Part shown: piece by piece, positions 17,220 through 26,258 of the stretch | Numbering within the stretch: the first letter of the stretch is position 1 | Layout of the letters: the number at the start of each line of letters is the position of its first letter | NCBI GenBank assembly: GCA_001898425.1 | Contig: MKTV01000045.1 | Location: 180,169-244,168, forward strand | Direction of reading: 5' to 3' | Length of the DNA stretch: 64,000 nt | Source of the DNA: Rhodospirillales bacterium 69-11 | GTDB lineage: Bacteria > Pseudomonadota > Alphaproteobacteria > Acetobacterales > Acetobacteraceae | Notes under the pieces: generated by a model | Told to the model about the DNA's origin: nothing | Seen by the model: the letters and a program-made list of their open reading frames with translations, nothing else | Database searches by the model: none | Program-made: the position numbers and the translations under genes

Positions 17220-18964
17220 TGGATCAGAAGCGGCTTTTCCTGGCGATCGCGGTCTCGCTCGCCATCCTCCTCGGCTTCCAGTGGCTGATAGCGCCGCATT
17301 TGCCGAAGCCACCGGCACAGACGTCGCAGACGGCGCAGACCACGCTGCCGTCCAAGACCCCCGCCACCCCGCCTGAAGGGTCGCCGGGGGCCGGTGCCGC
17401 GCCGGCGGCGGTGGCCGTGCCGAAGAACGTGCCCCGCGTCCAGATCGCCGGCCGCCGCGTCGAGGGATCGGTCAGCCTGCTGGGCGCGCGCATCGATGAC
17501 CTGGTGCTGAAGGACTACAAGGAGACGCTCGCGCCGGATTCCCCGGACGTGCGCCTGCTCGAGCCGCGCTCCGACCCGCATCCCTATTACGTGCAGTACG
17601 GCTGGTCCGCCGCCCCCGGCGAGACGGTGAAGGTGCCGGACAACGACAGCGTCTGGACCGCCTCCGGCCAGACGTTGTCCGCCGGGCATCCCGTCACGCT
17701 GTCCTGGGAGAACGGGGCCGGGCTCACGTTCAAGCTCGAGCTGTCGGTCGACGACGAGTACATGTTCGCGGTCAGGCAGGAGGTGGTGAACGCTGCCGGC
17801 CAGCCGGTGAAGCTGTTCCCCTGGTCGCGCATTCGCCGCGATTACAAGCCGCAGGTCGCCGGGTATTACATCCTGTTCGAGGGCCTGCTGGGCGTGGTCG
17901 ACGGCACGCTGCAGGAGACGACCTACGACCACGCCAAGAGCGAAGGTGAGAAGAAGGGCGGCGTCGCCTACACCGCCACGTCCACCGGCGGCTGGGCGGG
18001 GATCACCGACAAGTACTGGCTGACCGCCCTGGTGCCGGACCAGTCCGTTCCCTCCAAGGTCGCGTTCCGCCACCTCGACGACAACGGCGACCACTACCAG
18101 GTCGACTACGTGACGGTGGATCCGCAGACGGTCGCGCCGGGTGCGCAGGCGAGCATGGGGACCCACCTGTTCGCGGGCGCGAAGCTCGTGCACCTGCTGG
18201 ATCACTACCAGAGCGAGCTGCACATCCCGAACTTCGACAAGGCGGTGGATTTCGGCTGGTTCTATTTCCTGACCAAGCCGATCTTCTTCGCCTTGGACTG
18301 GCTGAACGGGCTGCTGGGGAATTTCGGCCTGGCGATCATGGTCTTCACCGTGTTCGTGAAGGCGCTGTTCTTCCCGCTGGCGAACTACTCCTACCGCTCC
18401 ATGAGCAAGATGAAGCTGCTGGCGCCGAAGATGACGGCGCTGCGGGAGCGGTTCAAGGACGAGCCGCAGCGCATGCAGCAGGAGATGATGCAGCTCTACC
18501 GGACGGAGAAGGTGAACCCGGCCTCGGGCTGCCTGCCGATGATCGTGCAGATCCCGGTGTTCTTCTCGCTCTACAAGGTGATCTTCGTCACGATCGAGAT
18601 GCGCCAGGCGCCGTTCTTCGGCTGGATCCACGACCTGTCGCAGGTCGACCCGACGAACGTGTTCAACCTGTTCGGGCTGATCCCGTTCAATCCGGCGCTC
18701 TACGTCCCGTTCCTGCACCTGGGCGCATGGCCGCTGATCATGGGCATCACGATGTTCCTGCAGCAGAAGCTGAACCCCCCGCCGCCGGATCCGGTGCAGG
18801 CGCGGCTGTTCCAGTTCATGCCGGTGATCTTCACCTTCATGCTGGCGAACTTCCCGGCGGGCCTGGTGATCTACTGGAGCTGGAACAACACTCTGTCGAT
18901 CGCGCAGCAATGGCTGATCCAGCGGCGCACGCGGCTCGACCGGCCGAGCCTGGCGCGGAGCTGA
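17219..18964 (+). CDS. yidC: membrane protein insertase YidC
   Basis: This is the Oxa1/YidC/Alb3 insertase of the inner membrane. Residues 6-23 form TM1, followed by a linker rich in Pro/Ala/Gln and a large periplasmic domain of about 300 residues typical of Gram-negative YidC. The conserved C-terminal insertase core is about 345-575, with LNGLLGNFGLAIMVFTVFVK, RSMSKMKLLAPKM, and NPASGCLPMIVQIPVFFSLY. Length is 581 aa, normal. ATG 17219 shares one base with the yidD stop. It ends at TGATG with engB. Confidence 0.97.
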   Translation: MDQKRLFLAIAVSLAILLGFQWLIAPHLPKPPAQTSQTAQTTLPSKTPATPPEGSPGAGAAPAAVAVPKNVPRVQIAGRRVEGSVSLLGARIDDLVLKDYKETLAPDSPDVRLLEPRSDPHPYYVQYGWSAAPGETVKVPDNDSVWTASGQTLSAGHPVTLSWENGAGLTFKLELSVDDEYMFAVRQEVVNAAGQPVKLFPWSRIRRDYKPQVAGYYILFEGLLGVVDGTLQETTYDHAKSEGEKKGGVAYTATSTGGWAGITDKYWLTALVPDQSVPSKVAFRHLDDNGDHYQVDYVTVDPQTVAPGAQASMGTHLFAGAKLVHLLDHYQSELHIPNFDKAVDFGWFYFLTKPIFFALDWLNGLLGNFGLAIMVFTVFVKALFFPLANYSYRSMSKMKLLAPKMTALRERFKDEPQRMQQEMMQLYRTEKVNPASGCLPMIVQIPVFFSLYKVIFVTIEMRQAPFFGWIHDLSQVDPTNVFNLFGLIPFNPALYVPFLHLGAWPLIMGITMFLQQKLNPPPPDPVQARLFQFMPVIFTFMLANFPAGLVIYWSWNNTLSIAQQWLIQRRTRLDRPSLARS

Positions 18965-19638
18965 TGGCGGAGGCCCCGCGGTTCGAGCCGGTTGCGCCCG
19001 ACCCCGAGGCGGTCGAGGCCGCGCTCGAGGCCGGGCGGAAGCTGTTCGCCGCGGAGTGCCGCTTCTTCTACGCGGCGCAGCGGCTGGACCAGTTGCCGGC
19101 GGTCGCCGGGCCGGAGATCGCCTTCGCGGGTCGCTCCAACGTCGGCAAGTCGTCGCTGCTGAACGCGCTGACGGGGCGCAAGACGCTGGCCCGTGCGTCG
19201 TCGGAGCCGGGCCGGACGCGGCAGCTCAACTTCTTCGACCTGGGCGGGCGGCTCACGCTGGTCGACATGCCGGGCTACGGCTACGCACGGGCCTCGAAGG
19301 ACATCAAGGCCGACTGGCAGGGGCTGATGTTCGAGTACCTGCGCGGGCGGCCGAGCCTGCGGCGGGTCGTGCTGCTGCTGGATGCGCGGATCGAGGTGAA
19401 GGAGGCGGACGAGCAGGTGATGGAGCTGCTCGACCGCGCGGCGGTGACGTTCCAGATCGTGCTGACCAAGACGGACGGGCTGAAGCCCCCGGCGCAGGCG
19501 CGCAAGCAGGCGGAAGTGGAGCGGCTGGCCCGCGCGCACGCCGCGGCCTTCCCGCTGGTGCTCGCGACCAGCAGCGAGACGGGGGAGGGGATTCCGGCCC
19601 TCCGCGCGGAGCTCGCCACCCTTGCCGAGGGGAGCTGA
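18964..19638 (+). CDS. engB: ribosome biogenesis GTP-binding protein YsxC/EngB
   Basis: This is a small GTPase for large-subunit ribosome assembly. The G motifs are visible: G1 GRSNVGKSSLLN, G3 DMPGYGYA, G4 TKTD, and the switch region EPGRTRQLNFF. It is 224 aa long, about 20 longer than E. coli YihA, owing to an acidic N-terminal extension before AAECRFFYAA. The ATG shares a base with the yidC stop, so it is the last gene of the operon. No terminator is obvious downstream. Confidence 0.95.
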   Translation: MAEAPRFEPVAPDPEAVEAALEAGRKLFAAECRFFYAAQRLDQLPAVAGPEIAFAGRSNVGKSSLLNALTGRKTLARASSEPGRTRQLNFFDLGGRLTLVDMPGYGYARASKDIKADWQGLMFEYLRGRPSLRRVVLLLDARIEVKEADEQVMELLDRAAVTFQIVLTKTDGLKPPAQARKQAEVERLARAHAAAFPLVLATSSETGEGIPALRAELATLAEGS

Positions 19639-19735
19639 CGAGGGCGCGGGGAGGGCGGGAGGCTTTTTCCGTGTCTCGGCGCGTGGCGGTTCCGTGGGTG
19701 CGTTCTGGCGGCTCTGCTCGTGCCCTCGCGCAGGC

Positions 19736-20093
19736 GCTTTGATTCACACAGAGTTTGAAGGCGAGGATCACGGAGGACACGGAGGCGGCGACTCCGGCAC
19801 GCACCGGCGGGGGAGTCGATCTCGGCCGGAGGCGCCGGTCGACAGCAGCGCTCGAGCGGCTGACCCCGGCCCGAGCGATTCCCGGTCCTGAGCGATCCCC
19901 GGCTACCGCGGCGGAGGCACTGGATACGCGGTCCGGGTGCGCGCAGCGCTCGAGTCCGACGAACCGCACCTTCTGCCAGTTCGCCTCGACCCAGACCGTG
20001 AGGGACCTCTGCGTCGAGCGCAGGATCGGTGCCGTGGTCCGGTCCCCTCCGTGCCCTCCGTGATCCTCCTTCGACCTCCGTGTGAATCAAAGC
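19736..20093. repeat. 50-bp inverted repeats around a 260-bp non-coding core
   Basis: The 633-base gap from 19639 to 20271 holds no convincing gene. Within it, 19736-19785 and 20046-20093 are imperfect inverted repeats (four mismatches and a 2-base gap over about 50 bases), each containing GCTTTGATTCACAC at the outer end and the ACGGAGG words repeated inside. The core between them (19786-20045) is GC-rich and has no protein-like open frame. The layout resembles a non-autonomous mobile element or a large folded repeat. No target-site duplication is evident. The last 170 bases before the P450 gene hold only a likely leader. Confidence 0.75.
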
Positions 20094-20271
20094 TCGACCG
20101 CGCTGAACGAATCAGCCGGGGGTAGCGCACGATCCACCCCCGCAGACTCCTCCCAGAAGCCGGTGCTTGCCCGTGCTCTCCTCGCTCCGTAGGCTCGTCG
20201 ACAAGACGCCGCGACACGGTCGCAGCCCTCTTTCGCGATCGCGCGCAGGCGCTCGTAGGGAGAGATGCGCC

Positions 20272-21528
20272 ATGAACGCTCCGGTCTTTGCCGCGCCGGC
20301 GGCGGACGCCGATGCCGTGCCGCTCGATGCGATCGACGTCAGCCATCCCGCGCTCTACCAGCAGGACACGTGGCGGCCGTATTTCGCGCGGCTGCGGCGC
20401 GAGGATCCGGTGCATTGGTGCGAGTCGGCGATGTACGGCACGTATTGGTCGGTCACGCGCTACCGCGACATCATGGCGGTGGACACCAACCACCAGGTGT
20501 TCTCCTCCGACGCCATGATGGGCGGCATCGTGCTGCGCGATGTCCCGATGGACTCGCGGCGTCCGAGTTTCATCTCGATGGATCCGCCGAAGCATGACGA
20601 GCAGCGCAAGACGGTTTCGCCGATCGTCGCACCGGGCAATCTGGCGCGGCTCTCCGGCACGATCCGCGAGCGCGCGGGCCGCATTCTCGACGGGCTGCCA
20701 CGCGGCGAGGTGTTCGACTGGGTGGACCGCGTCGCGGTCGAACTCACGACGCAGATGCTGGCCACGCTGTTCGACTTCCCGTGGGAGGAGCGGCGGCAGC
20801 TGACCTACTGGTCGAACGTCGCCACCGTGAACACGCGCGCCGGGACCGAGATCGACAGCGAGGCCAAACGCGACGCGGTGCTGGACGGGGCGGTCGCGCG
20901 GTTCACCGAACTCTGGAACGAACGCGCGCAGAAGCCGCCGCAGCCCGACCTGATCTCCATGCTGGCGCACGGGCCGGCGACGCGCCATCTGCCGTCGCGG
21001 CCGCACGAGTTCCTCGGCACGCTGCTGCTGCTGATCGTGGGGGGCAACGACACGACGCGGAACTCGATCTCGGGCAGCGTGCTGGCGTTGAATGCCTTCC
21101 CCGACGAATACACGAAGCTGCTGGCCGATCCCGGCCTGGTGACGAGCCTGGTGCCGGAGGTGATCCGCTGGCAGACCCCGGTGATCCACATGCGCCGCAC
21201 CGCCCTTGCCGATACGGAACTGGGTGGCAAGCACATCCGCCGCGGGGAGAAGGTCGCCATGTGGTACATCTCCGGCAACCGCGACGAGGAGGCGATCGAC
21301 CGGCCGGACGAGTTCGTCATCGACCGCGCGCGGCCCCGCCAGCATCTGTCCTTCGGCTTCGGCATTCATCGTTGCGTCGGAAACCGCCTGGCCGAGATGC
21401 AGCTGACGATCCTGTGGGAGGAGGCGCTGAAGCGCTTCCCGCGCATCGAGGTGATGGGGCCGCCCGAGCGCGGCTATTCCAACCTGCTGCGGACGATCAA
21501 CGCGCTGCCCGTGCGCATCCCGACCTGA
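20272..21528 (+). CDS. cytochrome P450, CYP153-like
   Basis: This is a haem-thiolate monooxygenase of 418 aa. The haem ligand is Cys368 in FGFGIHRCVGNRLAEMQ, the K-helix ExxR is EVIR, and the I-helix oxygen motif is GGNDTTRNS at about 257-265. Phrases such as SMDPPKHDEQRK and FDWVDRVAVELTTQMLATLF resemble the CYP153 family, bacterial terminal alkane or fatty-acid hydroxylases; this subfamily call is from memory of family sequences. The start at ATG 20272 follows GGGAGAG. Ferredoxin and reductase partners are not adjacent. The acyl-CoA synthetase follows after ten bases, so the two are likely co-transcribed. Confidence 0.87.
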   Translation: MNAPVFAAPAADADAVPLDAIDVSHPALYQQDTWRPYFARLRREDPVHWCESAMYGTYWSVTRYRDIMAVDTNHQVFSSDAMMGGIVLRDVPMDSRRPSFISMDPPKHDEQRKTVSPIVAPGNLARLSGTIRERAGRILDGLPRGEVFDWVDRVAVELTTQMLATLFDFPWEERRQLTYWSNVATVNTRAGTEIDSEAKRDAVLDGAVARFTELWNERAQKPPQPDLISMLAHGPATRHLPSRPHEFLGTLLLLIVGGNDTTRNSISGSVLALNAFPDEYTKLLADPGLVTSLVPEVIRWQTPVIHMRRTALADTELGGKHIRRGEKVAMWYISGNRDEEAIDRPDEFVIDRARPRQHLSFGFGIHRCVGNRLAEMQLTILWEEALKRFPRIEVMGPPERGYSNLLRTINALPVRIPT

Positions 21529-21538
21529 GGGGGGCGTC

Positions 21539-23056
21539 ATGGCAACCAGCTACTACGATCCGGTCGCGCATCATGCGATGCGCCAGCCGGAGAAGCTCGC
21601 CGCCGTCGACCTGGCGGAGGGCCGGCGGCTCTCCTACCGAACCCTCGACGGCCGCATCGCGCGGCTCGCGACCGTGCTCCTGGGGCGCGGCGTCACGCCG
21701 GGCGAGCGGGTTGCGGTGCTCGCGCCGAACGGCACCGACACGTTCGAGGTGCTGTTCGCCTGCGCGCGGATCGGGGCGATCTTCGTGCCGCTGAACTGGC
21801 GGCTCGCCACGCCGGAGCTTGCGGCGATCCTGGGCGATTGCGCGCCGCGGGTGCTCGTCTACGACGCGGAGTTCGCGGAACGCGCGCACGCGCTCGCCGA
21901 AGCCGGGCAGATCACGCACGGCCTGATGCGGGGCGGCGTGGACAGCCCGTATGAGCGCGCGATCGCGGCGGCGGAGCGGCTGCGCGAGACGGTGCCGGCC
22001 GCGCTCGACGACATCTCGACCATTCTCTACACCTCCGGAACGACCGGCCGGCCGAAGGGCGCCATCGTCACGCATGGGATGAATCTCTGGAACGCGGTGA
22101 ACGGCGGGCCGCTCGCGCGGATCGGGCCGGAGACGGTGTTCCTGACGGTGCTGCCGCTGTTCCATACGGGCGGGCTGAACGTGTTCGCCTGGCCCTGTTT
22201 CCATGTCGGCGGCTCGGTCGTGGTGATGCGCGCGTTCGACGCCGGGGAGGCGCTGCGCCTGATCGCCGATCCCGCCACCGCGGTGACGCATCTGTTCGGC
22301 GTTCCGGCGAACTTCCAGTTCATGATGCAGCACAAGCTTTTCGCGGAGACCGATGTCACGCGGCTCGCCTATGCCGGGGTGGGTGGCGCGCCGACGCCGG
22401 ATGCGATCCTGGCGGGATGGGCGGCGCGCGGGCTCGTCCTGCAGCAGGCCTACGGGATGACCGAGACCGGGCCGTTGGTGTTGATGCTCGATGCCGCGGA
22501 TGCCGAACGCAAGGCGGGATCGGCGGGCAAGCCGGTCCTGGCCGTCGAGGTGCGCCTGGTCGGCGCGGACGGCGCGCCCGCGGCACCCGGCGAGGTGGGG
22601 GAGCTGTGGGTGCGCGGGCCCGCGATCACGCCGGGCTACTGGCGGCAGGAGGCTGCGACTCGCGCGGCAATCGCCGACGGGTGGCTCCGCACCGGAGATG
22701 CGGCGGCGGTCGACGGGGAGGGGTTCTACACGATCGTCGACCGCTGGAAGGACATGTACATCTCCGGCGGGGAGAACGTGTATCCGGCCGAGGTGGAGAA
22801 CGCGCTCTATCAGCTCGAAGGCGTGGCGGAGGCCGCGGTGATCGGCGTCCCAGACGCCCGCTGGGGCGAGGTCGGCCGCGCGGTGGTCGTCGTGCGGGAG
22901 GGGCACGTCCTGACCGAGGATGCGGTGATCGGGCACTGCGCTGGGGCGCTCGCGCGCTTCAAGCTGCCCCATTCGGTCGTGTTCACCGATGCGCTGCCGC
23001 GCAACGCGACGGGCAAGGTCCACAAGCCGACGTTGCGATCGGTGTTCGGAACGTGA
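21539..23056 (+). CDS. AMP-dependent acyl-CoA synthetase (fatty-acid/carboxylate-CoA ligase)
   Basis: This enzyme of the ANL superfamily (505 aa) activates a carboxylic acid to its CoA ester with ATP. The P-loop-like motif ILYTSGTTGRPKGAIV is at about residues 162-177, followed by QQAYGMTETGPLV, GWLRTGDAAAVDGEGFYTIV, the hinge RWKDMYISGGENVYP, and the C-terminal catalytic Lys in LPRNATGKVHKP. The acid is unknown. It lies ten bases downstream of the P450. If the P450 makes an omega-hydroxy or carboxylic product, this ligase could feed it into beta-oxidation; that link is inference from gene order. Confidence 0.92.
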   Translation: MATSYYDPVAHHAMRQPEKLAAVDLAEGRRLSYRTLDGRIARLATVLLGRGVTPGERVAVLAPNGTDTFEVLFACARIGAIFVPLNWRLATPELAAILGDCAPRVLVYDAEFAERAHALAEAGQITHGLMRGGVDSPYERAIAAAERLRETVPAALDDISTILYTSGTTGRPKGAIVTHGMNLWNAVNGGPLARIGPETVFLTVLPLFHTGGLNVFAWPCFHVGGSVVVMRAFDAGEALRLIADPATAVTHLFGVPANFQFMMQHKLFAETDVTRLAYAGVGGAPTPDAILAGWAARGLVLQQAYGMTETGPLVLMLDAADAERKAGSAGKPVLAVEVRLVGADGAPAAPGEVGELWVRGPAITPGYWRQEAATRAAIADGWLRTGDAAAVDGEGFYTIVDRWKDMYISGGENVYPAEVENALYQLEGVAEAAVIGVPDARWGEVGRAVVVVREGHVLTEDAVIGHCAGALARFKLPHSVVFTDALPRNATGKVHKPTLRSVFGT

Positions 23057-23061
23057 TTCCG

Positions 23062-23101
23062 GCGCGGGCGGGCGCAGGCAGGGGGACGCCCCCGCCCGCG
23101 C
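23062..23101. terminator. GC-rich hairpin between convergent genes
   Basis: An 11-bp perfect inverted repeat, GCGCGGGCGGG (23062-23072) and its complement (23091-23101), lies in the 55-base gap between the ligase and monooxygenase stop codons. It could stop transcription from both sides. No T-tract follows on either strand. Confidence 0.5.
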
Positions 23102-23111
23102 GCCCCGCGTC

Positions 23112-24761
23112 CTACTCCGCCGCGACCGCCGCCTGCGAAGGGGCGGTGAGGCGGAAGCCGCGATACCCGTCCGCGGCAATCTCGTCGCAAATAGCGCGGT
23201 AGGCGCCGACGCCGCCGATATACGGCATGAACACGCGCGGCTTGCCCGGCACGTTCGCGCCCATGTACCAGGACGCCGCCTGCGGGTAGAGCGTCTTGTC
23301 CGCGACCTCGTTCACGTGCGCGACCCAGGCATCCTCCGCCTCCTGCGTCGCCTCGATGCAGTCGAGCTGCCGCTGGCCGAGTGCGGCGAGACAATCGGTG
23401 ACCCAGTCCACGTGCTGCTCGATCGAGACCATCATGTTCGACAGCACCGACGGGCTGCCGGGGCCGGTGATCATGAACAGGTTCGGGAACCCGGCGCTCA
23501 TCACGCCGAGATAGGTGCGCGGCCCGGCCTCCCACTTGTCGGCGAGCGTGGCCCCGTCGCGACCCCTGATGTCGATGCGGGTCAGCGCGCCGGTCATCGC
23601 ATCGAAGCCCGTCGCGAAGACGATGACGTCGACCTCGTATTCGACGCCGCCGGCCAGCACGCCCTTGGGCGTGATCCGCTCGATGCCCGCCGGACGGATG
23701 TCCACCAGCGAGACGTTCGGGCGGTTGTAGGTTTCGAAATAGTTGGTGTCGACGCAGATGCGCTTCGTGCCGATCGGGTGGCTGGTGGGGGCCAGCAGCT
23801 CCGCGGTGCGCGGGTCCTTCACCATCGCGCGGATCTTGCTGCGCACGAACTCGGCGGCGGTGTCGTTGGCGGCCTTGTCGACGATCAGGTCGTTGAACGC
23901 CGCCATGAAGGTGGTGCCGCCGCGCCGCCAGCGATCCTCGTAGATGCGCTGCCGCTCTTCCTCGGAGATGGAGAGGGCCGAGAAGTCGTTCGGGTCGGCG
24001 AGGATGCCGTTGCGCGTGATGCGCGCCGCCGCGCGGCGCTCCGGATACACCGACTTCCAGGACTGCTCATACGCGTCCGTCATCGGCACGTTGCGGGATG
24101 GGATGGAGAAATTGGGCGTGCGCTGGAACACCGTGACCTCTGCGGCCTGTTCCGCGATCACCGGGATCGCCTGGATCGCCGAGGAGCCGGTGCCGATCAC
24201 CGCGACCCGCTTGCCGGTGAAGTCCACGCCTTCATGCGGCCACCAGCCGGTGTGGTAGGTGGCGCCCTGGAAGTCGTCGATGCCGCGCAAGTCGGGCAGG
24301 CGCGCGGCCGAGAGGCAGCCGGTCGCCATGATGCAGTACCGCGCCGAGACGACGTCGCCCTTGTCGGTGCGGACCGTCCAGCGATGGGTGGCCGGGTCGA
24401 ACTCGGCGCCGGTCACCTTCGTCTCGAACCACATGTCGCGCCGGAGGTCGAGCTTGTCGGCCACGAAACCCGCGTAGCGCAGGATGTCGGGCTGGGCGGA
24501 GAACGTTTCCGGCCAGCGCCATTCCTGCTGGATCTCGGGGGAGAAGCTGTAGGAGTACTGCATGCTCTCCACGTCGCAGCGGGCGCCGGGATAGCGGTTC
24601 CAGTACCAGGTGCCGCCCACGTCGGTTGCGGTGTCGAACACCACCGCGGACAGGCCGAGGCCGCGCAGCCGGTGCAGCATGTACATCCCGCCGAACCCGG
24701 CGCCGACGATGACGGCGTCGACCTCGGCGGGGACAGGCGGGCGGGCGGTATTCTCGGACAT
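23112..24761 (-). CDS. flavin-containing monooxygenase, Baeyer-Villiger type
   Basis: This 549-aa FAD/NADPH enzyme probably inserts oxygen into a ketone. An FAD-binding Rossmann motif, VIVGAGFGGMYMLHRLR, occurs at about residues 17-33, the type I Baeyer-Villiger fingerprint (FQGATYHTGWWP) at about 165, and the NADPH motif GTGSSAIQAIPVIAEQ just after it. VIVFATGFD is near the C-terminal third. Many such enzymes act on cyclic or aromatic ketones. The ATG at 24761 follows GGGAG; an upstream-open frame to 25022 lacks family matches. It faces the P450-ligase pair tail to tail, so it is a separate transcription unit that could act on related substrates. Confidence 0.9.
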   Translation of the reverse strand: MSENTARPPVPAEVDAVIVGAGFGGMYMLHRLRGLGLSAVVFDTATDVGGTWYWNRYPGARCDVESMQYSYSFSPEIQQEWRWPETFSAQPDILRYAGFVADKLDLRRDMWFETKVTGAEFDPATHRWTVRTDKGDVVSARYCIMATGCLSAARLPDLRGIDDFQGATYHTGWWPHEGVDFTGKRVAVIGTGSSAIQAIPVIAEQAAEVTVFQRTPNFSIPSRNVPMTDAYEQSWKSVYPERRAAARITRNGILADPNDFSALSISEEERQRIYEDRWRRGGTTFMAAFNDLIVDKAANDTAAEFVRSKIRAMVKDPRTAELLAPTSHPIGTKRICVDTNYFETYNRPNVSLVDIRPAGIERITPKGVLAGGVEYEVDVIVFATGFDAMTGALTRIDIRGRDGATLADKWEAGPRTYLGVMSAGFPNLFMITGPGSPSVLSNMMVSIEQHVDWVTDCLAALGQRQLDCIEATQEAEDAWVAHVNEVADKTLYPQAASWYMGANVPGKPRVFMPYIGGVGAYRAICDEIAADGYRGFRLTAPSQAAVAAE

Positions 24762-24976
24762 GGAAGCTCCCGTGATGGTTCTCGTCGCGCGGCGAGGCGC
24801 CTGGATGACGAATACCGTCGGCGGGCGGCGTGGGTCAACTCGCCGGTAGGTTTCCGAACTGGTGCGTCGGATCGGCGGGGCGAGGCTGGCATGGCAGGCG
24901 TGTGCCGCGGGGGCGCGTGGAGGATGCGAGGCGCCCTGGCGCAAGGTGGTATGGAGATACCACAGCGGCAAACCCC

Positions 24977-25005
24977 TTGACCGCCCGCGGCTTTCCGACG
25001 ATAAG
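24977..25005 (+). promoter_or_regulatory. sigma70-type promoter of rplM-rpsI
   Basis: TTGACC (24977-24982) and GATAAG (25000-25005) are spaced 17 bases apart and lie 34 bases upstream of the rplM start codon. The elements resemble the rpmH promoter in this window. Confidence 0.7.
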
Positions 25006-25039
25006 CCGCCGCTCCAAACCAACGGACACCGTTCGGACC

Positions 25040-25507
25040 ATGTTGAAGACCACCATCTCGATCAAGCCGTCGGAGGTGAAGAAGGACTGGGTGCTGATCG
25101 ACGCCGAGGGCGTCGTTCTCGGCCGGCTCGCGTCCATCATCGCCAACCGGCTGCGCGGCAAGCACAAGCCGCAGTTCACGCCGCATGTCGATTGCGGTGA
25201 CAATGTCGTCGTGATCAACGCCGAGAAGGTGCGGATCACCGGCAACAAGGCGGACCAGTCGGTCTTCTACTACCACACCGGCTATCCGGGCGGGATCAAG
25301 GGCCGTTCGATCCGCCAGCGGCTCGAGGGCAAGCACCCGGGGAGCGTCGTGGAGAAGGCGGTGGAGCGGATGATCACCCGCGGTCCGCTGCAGCGGCGGC
25401 AGATGAAGCACCTGCACGTCTATGCCGGTGCGAGCCACCCGCATGAGGGCCAGCAGCCCAAGCCGCTCGACGTGGCGGCGCTCAATCCGAAGAACAAGAG
25501 GGGCTGA
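25040..25507 (+). CDS. rplM: 50S ribosomal protein L13
   Basis: This is an early-assembling large-subunit protein (155 aa, usual alphaproteobacterial size). Recognisable parts are [19 protein letters not shown], the [20 protein letters not shown] block, [15 protein letters not shown] and the C-terminal [21 protein letters not shown] 25040 follows the promoter at 24977-25005. It is followed five bases later by rpsI, the universal partner gene. Confidence 0.97.
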   Translation: MLKTTISIKPSEVKKDWVLIDAEGVVLGRLASIIANRLRGKHKPQFTPHVDCGDNVVVINAEKVRITGNKADQSVFYYHTGYPGGIKGRSIRQRLEGKHPGSVVEKAVERMITRGPLQRRQMKHLHVYAGASHPHEGQQPKPLDVAALNPKNKRG

Positions 25508-25512
25508 TCCCG

Positions 25513-26040
25513 ATGTCCGATGTGAAGACCGGCACCCTCGCCGACCTGCGTGACGCGCTCGCCGCGCGGCAGGTCGCCGGCACCGAACCCGGTGAAGACG
25601 CACCCCCGTCGCTGCTGGGCGATCGCCCGAAGCAGGAGCCGAAGCGCGACGAGCAGGGCCGCTCCTACGGCACCGGCCGGCGGAAGGAATCCGTCGCGCG
25701 CGTGTGGCTGAAGCCCGGCAAGGGCGAGATCGAGGTGAACGGCAAGAAGGTGGGCACCTATTTCGCCCGTCCCGTGCTGCGCATGCTGATCACCCAGCCC
25801 TTCCTGGTGGCCGACCGCTACAACCAGTTCGACGTGTACTGCACGGTCGTGGGCGGCGGCCTCTCCGGCCAGGCCGGCGCCGTGCGCCACGGCATCAGCC
25901 GCGCGCTGGTCAATTACGAGCCCGACCTGCGCAGCATCCTCAAGGCCGCCGGCTTCCTCACCCGCGACCCGCGCGTGGTCGAGCGTAAGAAGTACGGCCG
26001 CATGAAGGCCCGACGCAGCTTCCAGTTCAGCAAGCGCTGA
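25513..26040 (+). CDS. rpsI: 30S ribosomal protein S9
   Basis: This small-subunit protein reaches the P-site tRNA. The conserved core starts at about residue 54 ([18 protein letters not shown]) and ends with [17 protein letters not shown], the usual basic tail. The first 50 or so residues are an acidic/Pro-rich extension not found in E. coli S9 (about 130 aa) but common in alphaproteobacteria. The gene is 175 codons long and forms a two-gene operon with rplM, closed by a strong terminator. Confidence 0.97.
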   Translation: MSDVKTGTLADLRDALAARQVAGTEPGEDAPPSLLGDRPKQEPKRDEQGRSYGTGRRKESVARVWLKPGKGEIEVNGKKVGTYFARPVLRMLITQPFLVADRYNQFDVYCTVVGGGLSGQAGAVRHGISRALVNYEPDLRSILKAAGFLTRDPRVVERKKYGRMKARRSFQFSKR

Positions 26041-26066
26041 CGGGTCGCCACGTCCCACGGCTCAGG

Positions 26067-26096
26067 GGGGCGGTCCCGGACGGGACCGCCCCTTTT
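26067..26096 (+). terminator. rho-independent terminator of rplM-rpsI
   Basis: A perfect 11-bp stem (GGGGCGGTCCC at 26067-26077 with its complement at 26082-26092) and a 4-base loop are followed directly by TTTT. It lies 26 bases after the rpsI stop codon. Confidence 0.92.
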
Positions 26097-26258
26097 GCGT
26101 TCCCGGCTCGGCGTCCACATCCGTATCCCCGCCGCCAGACGATCGCGTGCCCCCCATGCGTGGCAGCCTCTTGCGTTCCGGGGCATCTGCCCGGACCATC
26201 CTCCGCACGCCTTCCCAACCGACTTCCAGCCATCCGACGTTCCTCCAGGAGCAGGCAC

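Noticed and set aside
19755..20063. 102-codon open frame in the inverted-repeat element
   Set aside because: It begins in one arm and ends in the other, has no ribosome-binding site and its composition is that of the surrounding non-coding DNA.
22989..24980. A 663-codon plus-strand frame opposite the monooxygenase
   Set aside because: No domain or motif; the minus-strand monooxygenase has full cofactor-binding motifs.
24762..25022. Extended N-terminus of the monooxygenase
   Set aside because: The FAD motif starts at the normal distance from ATG 24761, and the extension would overlap the rplM promoter.
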